Source: JAUWKC01 sp035529895
Lineage (GTDB): Bacteria > Planctomycetota > Phycisphaerae > Sedimentisphaerales > Anaerobacaceae
NCBI GenBank assembly: GCA_035529895.1
Contig: DATKVV010000079.1
Location: 1-14,644, forward strand
Reading direction: 5' to 3'
DNA: 14,644 bases
The position numbers were made by a program, and so were the translations under genes. The notes beneath the pieces were generated by a model. It did not search any database. It saw only the letters and a list, made by a program, of their open reading frames with translations, and was not told the origin of the DNA. Of this stretch, positions 5,892 to 12,923 are shown one piece after another. The stretch's first letter is position 1. Each line of letters begins with the position of its first letter.

Positions 5892-6805
5892 TGGTACAAA
5901 CCCTTATCGGAGCTAAAGCCAAGCCTTTCTTGAAGTGGGCCGGCGGAAAGACACAACTACTTGACCAAATAGATAAGCGCCTGCCGAAAGAGGATTTTGC
6001 AAACGGGCGGATTGATACTTACGTCGAACCCTTCCTCGGGGGAGGCGCAGTTTTCTTTCATATCGCGCAAAGGTATGCAAGTTTTAGGCGGTTCTACCTG
6101 TCAGATATCAATGAGGACTTGGTCAGGTCATTTGAGGCGGTAAAGGAAAATGTGGAGGCGGTCATAGCTGAGTTGGAGGTTCTCCAGGGGGCATTCTACC
6201 GAAAGCGGACAGGCGAAACGCGAAGGCAGCTTTACCTTGACGTAAGGAGGGAGTTCAACCTTGAAAAAGGGAGCCACTTTGGGTTTGCAACAGCGGCTAA
6301 GTTGGTCTTTCTTAACAAGACATGCTACAACGGGCTTTTTCGTGTGAACCAGCGAGGATTGTTCAATGTACCGTTCGGTGATTACAAGAAGCCGACGATA
6401 TGTAATGCACAGAATTTACGGGCGGCGGCTGAGGTACTTCGAAAAGCGCAGGTGGGGTGTGCTGGTTTCCAGCAAAGCGGCAGATATGTCAGCAATAGGT
6501 CTTTTGTTTACCTCGACCCACCCTATAGGCCCATAAGTCGCACAGCAGGGTTTACGTCCTACTCAAGGGAAGACTTCAACGAAAAGGAGCAGGTTAAACT
6601 CGCTGCTTTTTGTAGGGATGTTGAGCAAAGTGGGGCGAAGTTCTTGTTGAGCAATTCCGACCCGAAGAACCAAGACCCTAACGACAATTTCTTTGAGGAG
6701 AAATACAAGGGATTCAGGATCGAGAGAGTCAAAGCAAGCAGAGCGATAAACTGCAAAGGTGGCCGCAGGGGACAAATTAACGAGTTGATAATAAGAAATT
6801 ATTGA
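5891..6805 (+). CDS. Dam/DpnM-type adenine-N6 DNA methyltransferase, probably GATC-specific
   Basis: The enzyme methylates adenine N6 using S-adenosylmethionine, protecting host DNA from the endonuclease encoded next. The 304-residue sequence has the D12-class order: FLKWAGGKTQLL (13-24) and the SAM-binding YVEPFLGGGAVFF (44-56), then SDINEDLV (71-78), the KTCYNGLFRVN signature (143-153) and catalytic DPPY at 209-212. Length and motifs fit the Dam, DpnM and MboI methyltransferases. The GATC target is inferred from the family and from the DpnII-type endonuclease beside it; other family members, such as M.EcoRV, see different sites. Translation is probably coupled to the C gene. The endonuclease gene begins nine bases after the stop. 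Confidence 0.92.
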   Translation: MVQTLIGAKAKPFLKWAGGKTQLLDQIDKRLPKEDFANGRIDTYVEPFLGGGAVFFHIAQRYASFRRFYLSDINEDLVRSFEAVKENVEAVIAELEVLQGAFYRKRTGETRRQLYLDVRREFNLEKGSHFGFATAAKLVFLNKTCYNGLFRVNQRGLFNVPFGDYKKPTICNAQNLRAAAEVLRKAQVGCAGFQQSGRYVSNRSFVYLDPPYRPISRTAGFTSYSREDFNEKEQVKLAAFCRDVEQSGAKFLLSNSDPKNQDPNDNFFEEKYKGFRIERVKASRAINCKGGRRGQINELIIRNY

Positions 6806-6814
6806 GGGAGAAAG

Positions 6815-7729
6815 ATGAGATACAGTGAGATATTCCAAAATCGGATCGGTTGCTCTGATTCAGATCAAGTGTTTAGCTATTTGATGAGCACTTTGAAGAG
6901 TACGATCACAAGTTGGGACTACTTCGTTAATTGGACAAAGGTATTCTATAATGTCAAGGATGTTGAGATAGACTTGAACATATTGAATTACCTTATTGGC
7001 AAGGAGAACATTGAACAAGAGTTTGCCATCCTCCTAGACAAGCATCCTTCGATTGGCCGCTTAGTTCCAGTTCTAATTGCCTGCCGCGAGGAGAAGTTTC
7101 ACATACTCAAAGAGTATGATAGGGATAGGTTTATTTACGAAACCTATGACTTTGGAAGAGATGCCTCAATAGAGAAATCCAAAATGGTTGAATTTGCGGA
7201 GCGCTGTGGCTTCCTTCATCTTCTCCAAACCAAACGAATCAAAAGCATTGTGGATTACGTTATTGGCGTTGAGGTTGGCCTTGATTCTAACGGCAGAAAA
7301 AATCGTGGCGGCACATGTATGGAGGGAATCGTTGAATTCTTTATTAAGGACCTATGTCAGAGACGAAATTTTGACTACATTAAGCAAGCTTCACCTAAGA
7401 ACGTATTTGAAAGATGGGGATTGAGCCTGAAAGTTGACAAGTCCTCCCGCCGTGTGGATTTTGCCATCAATAACAACGGGCAACTCTTCTTAATAGAGAC
7501 CAACTTTTACGGTGGTGGGGGCTCCAAATTGAAGTCAACGGCTGGCGAGTACAAAGGTATGTTTGATTTTTGGAAAGCCGATGGCCACGGCTTCATTTGG
7601 GTTACTGATGGTTATGGTTGGCAGAAGACCCGGTTGCCATTACGCGAAACATTCAACTATACAGACTATGTGCTGAATCTTGAAATGGTCGCCAAGGCCT
7701 TGCTTGAAGATATAGTCGCACAGGTCTAA
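6815..7729 (+). CDS. DpnII/MboI-family type II restriction endonuclease (GATC)
   Basis: This 304-residue protein is a type II endonuclease of the DpnII/MboI family, which cut unmethylated GATC. I recognise a run of family sequence: IGVEVGLDSNGRKNRGGTCME (150-170), IKQASPKNVFERWG (189-202), SRRVDFAI (211-218), then LFLIETNFYGGGGSKLKSTAGEYKG (224-248) and IWVTDGYGW (261-269). Asp215 and Glu228 are the likely metal ligands of a PD-(D/E)XK-like core; the residue two after Glu228 is Asn rather than Lys, so the basic residue may come from elsewhere. The ribosome site GAGGGAG overlaps the preceding stop. The gene is clearly AT-richer than its surroundings (one 60-base row I counted, 7141-7200, is 38% GC), which suggests acquisition from a lower-GC source. 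No frameshift or stop interrupts it. Confidence 0.94.
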   Translation: MRYSEIFQNRIGCSDSDQVFSYLMSTLKSTITSWDYFVNWTKVFYNVKDVEIDLNILNYLIGKENIEQEFAILLDKHPSIGRLVPVLIACREEKFHILKEYDRDRFIYETYDFGRDASIEKSKMVEFAERCGFLHLLQTKRIKSIVDYVIGVEVGLDSNGRKNRGGTCMEGIVEFFIKDLCQRRNFDYIKQASPKNVFERWGLSLKVDKSSRRVDFAINNNGQLFLIETNFYGGGGSKLKSTAGEYKGMFDFWKADGHGFIWVTDGYGWQKTRLPLRETFNYTDYVLNLEMVAKALLEDIVAQV

Positions 7730-7731
7730 CA

Positions 7732-8535
7732 GTGGCTGCAGGAAAAACACCGCTCATGGAATATAAACCCGAGTTTACTACTGTTTGGTCGTTTCCTGAG
7801 CGGGGGAATTGGGCGACGCATAATGCGGGGTATCGGGGGAATTTTGCGCCGCAGATAGCGCGGAATATAATCGAGATGTACAGTGAAAAGGGAGAATCGG
7901 TGCTTGACCCGATGGTCGGGGCGGGGACCACACTGATTGAGGCGAAACTGCTGGCGCGGAATGCGCTGGGGATGGATATAAACCCGGAAGCGGTTGCGCT
8001 TGCGGAGGCGGGGCTGCGCTTCAAGCATGACCCGCCAAGCAGACAAGAGGTACAGGTGGGCGATGCGCGGGATTTGTCCTTCTTAAAGGATGAATCGTTC
8101 GATTTGGTCCTGACGCATCCGCCCTATATGAATATCATCAAATACTCGGACGGCAGGATACCGAGGGACCTCTCGAACATAAGCAGTCTGCCGAAGTTCT
8201 GCGATGAGATTGAGAAAATCGCGGGAGAATTATTGCGGGTTCTTAAGCGGGACAGGTACTGCGCGATACTGATTGGCGATACGCGGAGGGGCAGGCATTT
8301 TGTGCCGCTTGCTTTTAGCGTGATGCAGCGGTTTCTTAAGGTCGGGTTCGTATTGAAAGAGGACATAATCAAGGTGCAGCACAACTGCAAATACACCGAG
8401 CGGTGGCGGCCGAAGGCGCAGCGCGACAAGTTTTACCTGATAATGCACGAGCATTTGTTTGTTTTTCGCAAGCCGAGAGCGGGGGAGGATTTGTCGCGGG
8501 TCAGGGACAGCCTGAACCGCCAGGGCAAATCCTAA
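7732..8535 (+). CDS. Second DNA methyltransferase, N4/N6 type with permuted motifs
   Basis: The 267-residue protein carries SAM-binding motif I as LDPMVGAGTTLIEAK (58-72) with GMDINPEA (80-87), followed by catalytic motif IV as LTHPPYMNIIKYSDG (127-141). In DpnA and other beta-class enzymes the catalytic motif comes first, so this is the opposite order, and the usual Asp, Asn or Ser before PPY is His. A likely product is methylated adenine or cytosine in DNA, but a TRM11-like RNA methyltransferase relative is possible. It starts with GTG two bases after the endonuclease stop; ATG at 7756 is an alternative that would drop eight residues. Tight spacing argues for membership in the operon, where DpnII systems also carry two methyltransferases. 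Its composition is GC-rich like the host (60% in row 7921-7980) and unlike the endonuclease gene. Confidence 0.8.
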   Translation: MAAGKTPLMEYKPEFTTVWSFPERGNWATHNAGYRGNFAPQIARNIIEMYSEKGESVLDPMVGAGTTLIEAKLLARNALGMDINPEAVALAEAGLRFKHDPPSRQEVQVGDARDLSFLKDESFDLVLTHPPYMNIIKYSDGRIPRDLSNISSLPKFCDEIEKIAGELLRVLKRDRYCAILIGDTRRGRHFVPLAFSVMQRFLKVGFVLKEDIIKVQHNCKYTERWRPKAQRDKFYLIMHEHLFVFRKPRAGEDLSRVRDSLNRQGKS

Positions 8536-8640
8536 ACTCTAAGCTCTAAACCCCAAACAAATTCAAATGTTCAAGCGACTAAGTCCGAAACAAATAGGAA
8601 TGACGAAATGATAATTGGTAATTGATGATTGATTAATGGG
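8533..8640. repeat. Intergenic repeat-like string after the operon
   Basis: From the stop codon of the second methyltransferase there is a run of short related units (CTAAACTCTAAGCTCTAAACC, then CCAAACAAATTCAAATG). From about 8609 there is GATAATTGGTAATTGATGATTG-like sequence, resembling the TTGATAAGTGATTATTGATT string near 451-475. These recall intergenic repeats of Phycisphaerae genomes. The rest of the gap up to 8733 holds no gene or clear terminator that I can see. Confidence 0.5.
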
Positions 8641-8733
8641 GACAATTAGCGTGTAGCGCGGAGGGGGGAGCGGGTATGGATTGTTCGGCTCAGAATGAGC
8701 GAGGCTCAGGCGGGAGGTCGCGGGTGGTGCGTA

Positions 8734-10125
8734 TTATTCGGATAGTTGGCCGAAGAGGGTGAGCGGTGCGGTTTTTGTTATTTTTACGTTTGCGAACCGG
8801 CCCGTTAGGCAAGCGGGGCCGTTGAAGACGACTATGTAATCGGTGGAGGTGCGGCCGACCAGCTGCGGGCGGTCGGCGGCTTCGGCGGCGTTTAAGTGCG
8901 GCTTTTTGCTGGGTCCCTCGACGAGAATCTTTACGGTTTTGCCGAGAAAGGCCCGGCTAAGCTCGTCGCTGATTTTTTCCTGTACGGCGAGCAATTCGAT
9001 ATTTCGCCTTTTCTTTACTTCGGCGGGGACATTATCCCCCAGGCTTTTGTCGGCGGCGGTGCCGGGGCGGGGCGAGTATTTGAAAATAAAGCAGTTTTTA
9101 TATCCGGCTTTTTTGACCAGATCGACCGTGGCCTCAAAATCTTCGTCGGTTTCGCCGGGGAAGCCGACTATGAAGTCGCCTGAGAGGGCGATATCGGGCA
9201 CGGCGGCTTTGGCTTTGTCGAGCAGCTCGAGATATTGGGCGGCGGTGTGGCGGCGGTTCATTGCGCGGAGGATTTTGTCCGAGCCGGTCTGTGCGGGCAT
9301 GTGCAGGTATCTGCAGACCCTGGGCAAGGAGGCCATCGCGTGCAGAATCTCATCGAAGAACTCGTTCGAAGGGTAGCTGGTGACGAATTTGAGCCATTCG
9401 ATTCCTTCGATGTCGCTTGCCATCGCAAGCAGGTCGGCGAGGCAGCAGGTTTTTTGGCCGGCCGTGTACCTGTATGAGTTCACGGTCTGGCCGAGGAGTG
9501 TAACCTGCCTGACGCCGTGGTCGGCGAGTTTTTTTATCTGCTCGATTATGGCGCGGGGCGGGCGGGAGACTTCGGGGCCGCGCACGTAGGGCACGACGCA
9601 GTAGGTGCAGAACTTATTGCAGCCGTGCATGGCGCGAACGAAGGCCTGGCCCGGCGTTTGTGCGTCCTCGGCGCCGTATATTGATTCAAATTGTTCGAGG
9701 GCGTCGGCCTGGCCGTCGGGGGCGGGTCGGCGAATATTCTGCGTTACCGCGAGGGTTTTTTTCTTTTGTTCGAGGGCCTTGTTTACAAGGTCGGTTATTT
9801 TCGCTATCTGCGCGGGGCCGCAGACGATATCGACGGGGTCGTGTTCGAGCAGTCTGCCGGCGAGCCGCTGGGCCATGCAGCCGATTACGCCAACGACCAA
9901 ATCAGGGCGGCTTTCCTTAATGTGTTTGAGATGGCCGAGGTGCGAAAGGACGCGCTGTTCGGCGTGGTCGCGGACGGAGCAGGTGTTTATCAGGACAACG
10001 TCGGCGTCTTTGACGCTGTCGGTGAGGCTGAAACCTGCTTTTTTTAGTGCGGAGGTCACCAGGGCCGTGTCCAGCTTGTTCATCTGGCAGCCAAAGCTTT
10101 TAATGTGGATGGTTCCAGTGCTCAT
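8734..10125 (-). CDS. miaB: tRNA-2-methylthio-N6-dimethylallyladenosine synthase MiaB
   Basis: MiaB adds a methylthio group to C2 of isopentenyl-adenosine-37 in tRNAs reading UNN codons, using two iron-sulfur clusters and radical SAM chemistry. All three domains are present in 463 residues. The N-terminal MTTase domain has Cys13 (FGCQMN), Cys49 (INTCSVR) and Cys83 (IGCMAQR) for the auxiliary cluster. The radical SAM domain has CNKFCTYC with Cys169, Cys173 and Cys176, then VVPYVRG and LLGQTVNSY (210-218, usually LGQNVNSY). A C-terminal TRAM domain covers about 393-458 (GRTSTDYIVVF). No cysteine ligand is missing. No Shine-Dalgarno sequence precedes the ATG, but a strong promoter lies only nine bases upstream, so the mRNA is probably leaderless. 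The antiporter gene ends 106 bases upstream. Confidence 0.96.
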   Translation of the reverse strand: MSTGTIHIKSFGCQMNKLDTALVTSALKKAGFSLTDSVKDADVVLINTCSVRDHAEQRVLSHLGHLKHIKESRPDLVVGVIGCMAQRLAGRLLEHDPVDIVCGPAQIAKITDLVNKALEQKKKTLAVTQNIRRPAPDGQADALEQFESIYGAEDAQTPGQAFVRAMHGCNKFCTYCVVPYVRGPEVSRPPRAIIEQIKKLADHGVRQVTLLGQTVNSYRYTAGQKTCCLADLLAMASDIEGIEWLKFVTSYPSNEFFDEILHAMASLPRVCRYLHMPAQTGSDKILRAMNRRHTAAQYLELLDKAKAAVPDIALSGDFIVGFPGETDEDFEATVDLVKKAGYKNCFIFKYSPRPGTAADKSLGDNVPAEVKKRRNIELLAVQEKISDELSRAFLGKTVKILVEGPSKKPHLNAAEAADRPQLVGRTSTDYIVVFNGPACLTGRFANVKITKTAPLTLFGQLSE

Positions 10126-10134
10126 AAGTGGCCG

Positions 10135-10163
10135 ATTATACGGAATTTCGGGCCATGAATCAA
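10135..10163 (-). promoter_or_regulatory. Strong promoter of miaB, predicted leaderless start
   Basis: On the minus strand TTGATT (10163-10158) and a perfect TATAAT (10140-10135) are separated by exactly 17 bp. The ATG begins only nine bases after the -10, so transcription should start within about two bases of the start codon. Confidence 0.7.
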
Positions 10164-10231
10164 TGGCGGGGAGGGAATCGACGGGTTTGGCGGCGGCCCC
10201 AGGGCGTTATTGGGCCACCGTGGCGCGACGG

Positions 10232-11458
10232 TCATTGATGGGTTTTTATTTCGCCGGCTTTTTTGAGGGCGGTTTCTGCGGATATTGGTCCGATCAGCTC
10301 GTGGATGACGGTCGCTCCGAGTATGACGCTGATAATGATGTCGCTTATATGGTCGAATTGGTGGTTCTGCTTAATGATGAGTGCGAGGCCGACGACGATT
10401 CCGCCCTGTGGGATGAGTCCTCCGGCGACGTATTTTTTTACGTTGGCCGAAGCTTTGGAGAGGGCGGCCCCGGTTATGGCGCCGGATATTTTGCCGGCGG
10501 TTCTGAGCAATATGAAGAATACGACCAGCGGCAGGTAGTGCAGCAGGACTGAAAAATCGAGCTGCATGCCGCTGAGTGTGAAGAACAGTACGAAAATAAG
10601 CTCTTCGGTATAGCGTTCGATGATTCTGAAGATTTTGTCCCTTTTGGGGTTGTAGTTGACGACGATGATTCCCATTGTCATTGTTGCGAGGAGTTCGTCG
10701 ATGCCGAGGATGGTGGCGCAGCCGAAGCAGAGGGCCAGCAGTGCGGTAATCGCCACAATGAAGGCGCCTTCGGTCTCCTTTTCCATGTATTTTGTGAGCA
10801 GGTTCAGCAGGAGGCCGAAGATGGCGCCGAGTGCGATTCCGCCGAAGATGACGGCTGCGGGTTTCAACAGTGAGGATGAGAGGTCGAGCTTTTTGTGTGT
10901 GACGAGCGCCTGTGCGAGTGCGACGGCGAGACTGTAGTTGATGATTCCGAGGACGTCGTCAAAGGCGGCGACGCCCATGATGGTGGAAGTGACGGGGCCT
11001 TTTGCCTTGTACTCGTGTGCGACGGCGAGTGTGGCGGAGGGGTCTGTGGGTGATGCGAGACAGCCGACAAGCAGAGCGACGGGTATGAAGGTGGTGGTCC
11101 AGGTTGCGTCGGGGGCGTGAATGAGCAGGGGGGCGGCGGCAATAATTCCTGCGACCACTGCGAAAAAGGCAAATTCCGCCTCACAGAGGGTGATGTAGAT
11201 TATTGTTCTGCCGAGCTTTTTGATTCGTGAGTAGAGGAGGGTGCCGCCGACGGAGAACGTGATGAAACTGAGAGCGATGTTTGTCACGATGTCGGTGTGT
11301 TGAGTGAAGTTCTGTGGTATGATATTGAACAGGCCCGGGTTGAGGAGTATGCCGGCGAGGATGTAGCCGGTGACTTTGGGGAGTTTTACTTTTTTTGCGG
11401 CCTCACCACAAACGAACCCGGCGAAGATAATAATCCCAACGAGCGCGATTGACGGCAT
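10232..11458 (-). CDS. Cation:proton antiporter (CPA family, Na+/H+ or K+/H+ exchanger type)
   Basis: The 408-residue protein is hydrophobic throughout, with about 11-13 membrane helices, and fits the Na+/H+ exchanger domain. Diagnostic parts are KLPKVTGYILAGILLNPGL (25-43), the discontinuous helix ASPTDPSATLAV (135-146), and AFDDVLGI (165-172), whose Asp-Asp pair (167-168) is the ion-binding site of electrogenic exchangers in the family. It exchanges Na+ or K+ for protons across the cytoplasmic membrane; the ion is not decidable here. There is no cytosolic TrkA-N/RCK domain as in KefB or KefC, since the protein ends shortly after the last helix. AAGGA sits seven to eight bases before the ATG, and a promoter is seen at 11484-11511. 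It follows the radical SAM gene by 79 bases, so read-through is possible. Confidence 0.9.
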   Translation of the reverse strand: MPSIALVGIIIFAGFVCGEAAKKVKLPKVTGYILAGILLNPGLFNIIPQNFTQHTDIVTNIALSFITFSVGGTLLYSRIKKLGRTIIYITLCEAEFAFFAVVAGIIAAAPLLIHAPDATWTTTFIPVALLVGCLASPTDPSATLAVAHEYKAKGPVTSTIMGVAAFDDVLGIINYSLAVALAQALVTHKKLDLSSSLLKPAAVIFGGIALGAIFGLLLNLLTKYMEKETEGAFIVAITALLALCFGCATILGIDELLATMTMGIIVVNYNPKRDKIFRIIERYTEELIFVLFFTLSGMQLDFSVLLHYLPLVVFFILLRTAGKISGAITGAALSKASANVKKYVAGGLIPQGGIVVGLALIIKQNHQFDHISDIIISVILGATVIHELIGPISAETALKKAGEIKTHQ

Positions 11459-11483
11459 CTGATTATCCTTAATATCGATGAAC

Positions 11484-11511
11484 AGTATATAGGGTTATGC
11501 GTGAAAGGCAA
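11484..11511 (-). promoter_or_regulatory. Candidate promoter of the antiporter gene
   Basis: On the minus strand TTGCCT (11511-11506) and TATACT (11489-11484) are 16 bp apart, matching consensus at four and five of six positions. The leader would be about 18-20 bases and carries AAGGA before the ATG at 11458. Confidence 0.45.
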
Positions 11512-11537
11512 GGGTCGGATGGGCTGTGGGGAATCGG

Positions 11538-12836
11538 CTACGTCGGGGTCAGGGAGCGATTGAGTTTTCGCTGGAGGTCTTTGAGGCGGTTGGTTTCGTC
11601 GAAGCCCATCAGGATGATTGGAAAGGCGGTCTTGTTGTGGAAGAGAGGCTCGGCCATATCGACCCACTGCGAGCAGCGGTCGCCGTCGGGTGTGCCGGGG
11701 ATGGGGGAAAAATCGGCCAGGGTGCCTCGTATGCCGAGGCTGTTGGCGAAGCGCATCGTATCTTCAATCTCGCGGGCGTCGGCGTCCGGATGGCCGAGAA
11801 GCTGATAGGCGGCGATGTTTGCCGGCCGGGCGCCCGCGGCGGTCAGGTGCCGGACGGCCTGCGTCAGCTCGTCGGAGGAGACTTTTGAGCCGGTGCGGCG
11901 CTGCCATTGCGAAGATGCGCTTTCGAAGCCCAGATAAAAAGTCTTGAAGCCCGCGCGCAGCATAAGCTCGGCCAGCTCCTTGGTGACAAAGCGCGCGTTG
12001 AGGGCGTTCGGGCTGTGGAAGTTGACGTTGATGCTGCGTTTTATGACTTCTTCGAGGAAGGGGACAAGGACCTTTTGGGCGTCGAAGAGCAGGGCGTCGT
12101 CGTAGAAGGCGATATTTTCGACCCCACATCTTACCAACAACTCAAGCTCGGCCAGGGAGCGTTCCATCGGGCGGGGCTTGAATTTGCCGTAAATCCTGGG
12201 GACGGAGCAGTAGGTACAATTGAAGGGGCAGCCGTCGGCGAGTTTCAGGACGCCGACTGTGAGCTTATCATAGGCCTCCCACAGCGCCGGCTGCTTCGGG
12301 TCGCCCGGCAGATTCAGATATTGCCACAGCGGCTGGAGGTCCGTGCCTGTCGCGAGGAAATCGGCCCCTAATCCCTGCGCGTGGCCGGTGCAAAGTGTCA
12401 CGTAGTTGCCGCCCAAGATGATTTTTGCCTGGGGGCATATTTTGCGAATGTCCTCTACGACTTCCTGTACGCCCGGGTACCAGTAGGTCATAACCGTTTG
12501 GATGAGGGCAAAATCGCACGGCCCTTGCTCTTTGAGAAAAAGCTCGAACATGCGGCGAGGCAGGCCGAACCGGCGAAAGTACCGCGGAATCCCGGACAAA
12601 CAGGGAGGTGGCGGGATTATTTCTTCCTGGAATCGCCCGCGTCCCCACCGGTCGGATTCAAGCCCCCGTCTGCGGGGCATGAACGGATGAAGGCGGTGGA
12701 GGTAATCGAACAGCCTGAAGTCGGCCCTGCCGCGAAGTTGGCCGGCAACGCTCAGCAGGCCGTAGGGTTTCAGCCAGAAATCGTATGCGGCAAAGTCGTG
12801 GATGGGCGGATTTACAAGCAGGATTCTTGCCATCAT
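11538..12836 (-). CDS. B12-binding-domain radical SAM protein of unknown product
   Basis: The 432-residue protein opens with a Rossmann-like cobalamin-binding-type domain (ARILLVNPP at 3-11, continuing to about 175 with KIILGGNYVT at 138-147). The radical SAM core follows: GCPFNCTYC supplies Cys203, Cys207 and Cys210 for the 4Fe-4S cluster, then VENIAFYDDALLFD (239-252) and KTFYLGFESAS (298-308). Proteins of this shape, like BchE and P-methylases, methylate or rearrange small molecules anaerobically; the substrate here is unknown. I do not see a clear DxHxxG cobalamin motif in the first domain, so B12 binding itself is uncertain. No good Shine-Dalgarno sequence is found before either ATG (12836 or the adjacent 12833). 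The upstream long helical gene ends 87 bases away, and the two may be co-transcribed. Confidence 0.85.
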   Translation of the reverse strand: MMARILLVNPPIHDFAAYDFWLKPYGLLSVAGQLRGRADFRLFDYLHRLHPFMPRRRGLESDRWGRGRFQEEIIPPPPCLSGIPRYFRRFGLPRRMFELFLKEQGPCDFALIQTVMTYWYPGVQEVVEDIRKICPQAKIILGGNYVTLCTGHAQGLGADFLATGTDLQPLWQYLNLPGDPKQPALWEAYDKLTVGVLKLADGCPFNCTYCSVPRIYGKFKPRPMERSLAELELLVRCGVENIAFYDDALLFDAQKVLVPFLEEVIKRSINVNFHSPNALNARFVTKELAELMLRAGFKTFYLGFESASSQWQRRTGSKVSSDELTQAVRHLTAAGARPANIAAYQLLGHPDADAREIEDTMRFANSLGIRGTLADFSPIPGTPDGDRCSQWVDMAEPLFHNKTAFPIILMGFDETNRLKDLQRKLNRSLTPT

Positions 12837-12923
12837 ATTGTTACAGGCCCATTGCCCGGCCAGCCGGGTTCGCGCTCAATCGTGAGCCTGCGTTTGCGCT
12901 CAAGAGCGTCGCTGTCGCCGCTC

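Noticed and set aside
12837..12845. TGTAAC on the minus strand just before the radical SAM gene as an ECF -35
   Set aside because: No CGTCTA-like -10 follows at 16 bp, and the start would fall inside the coding region.
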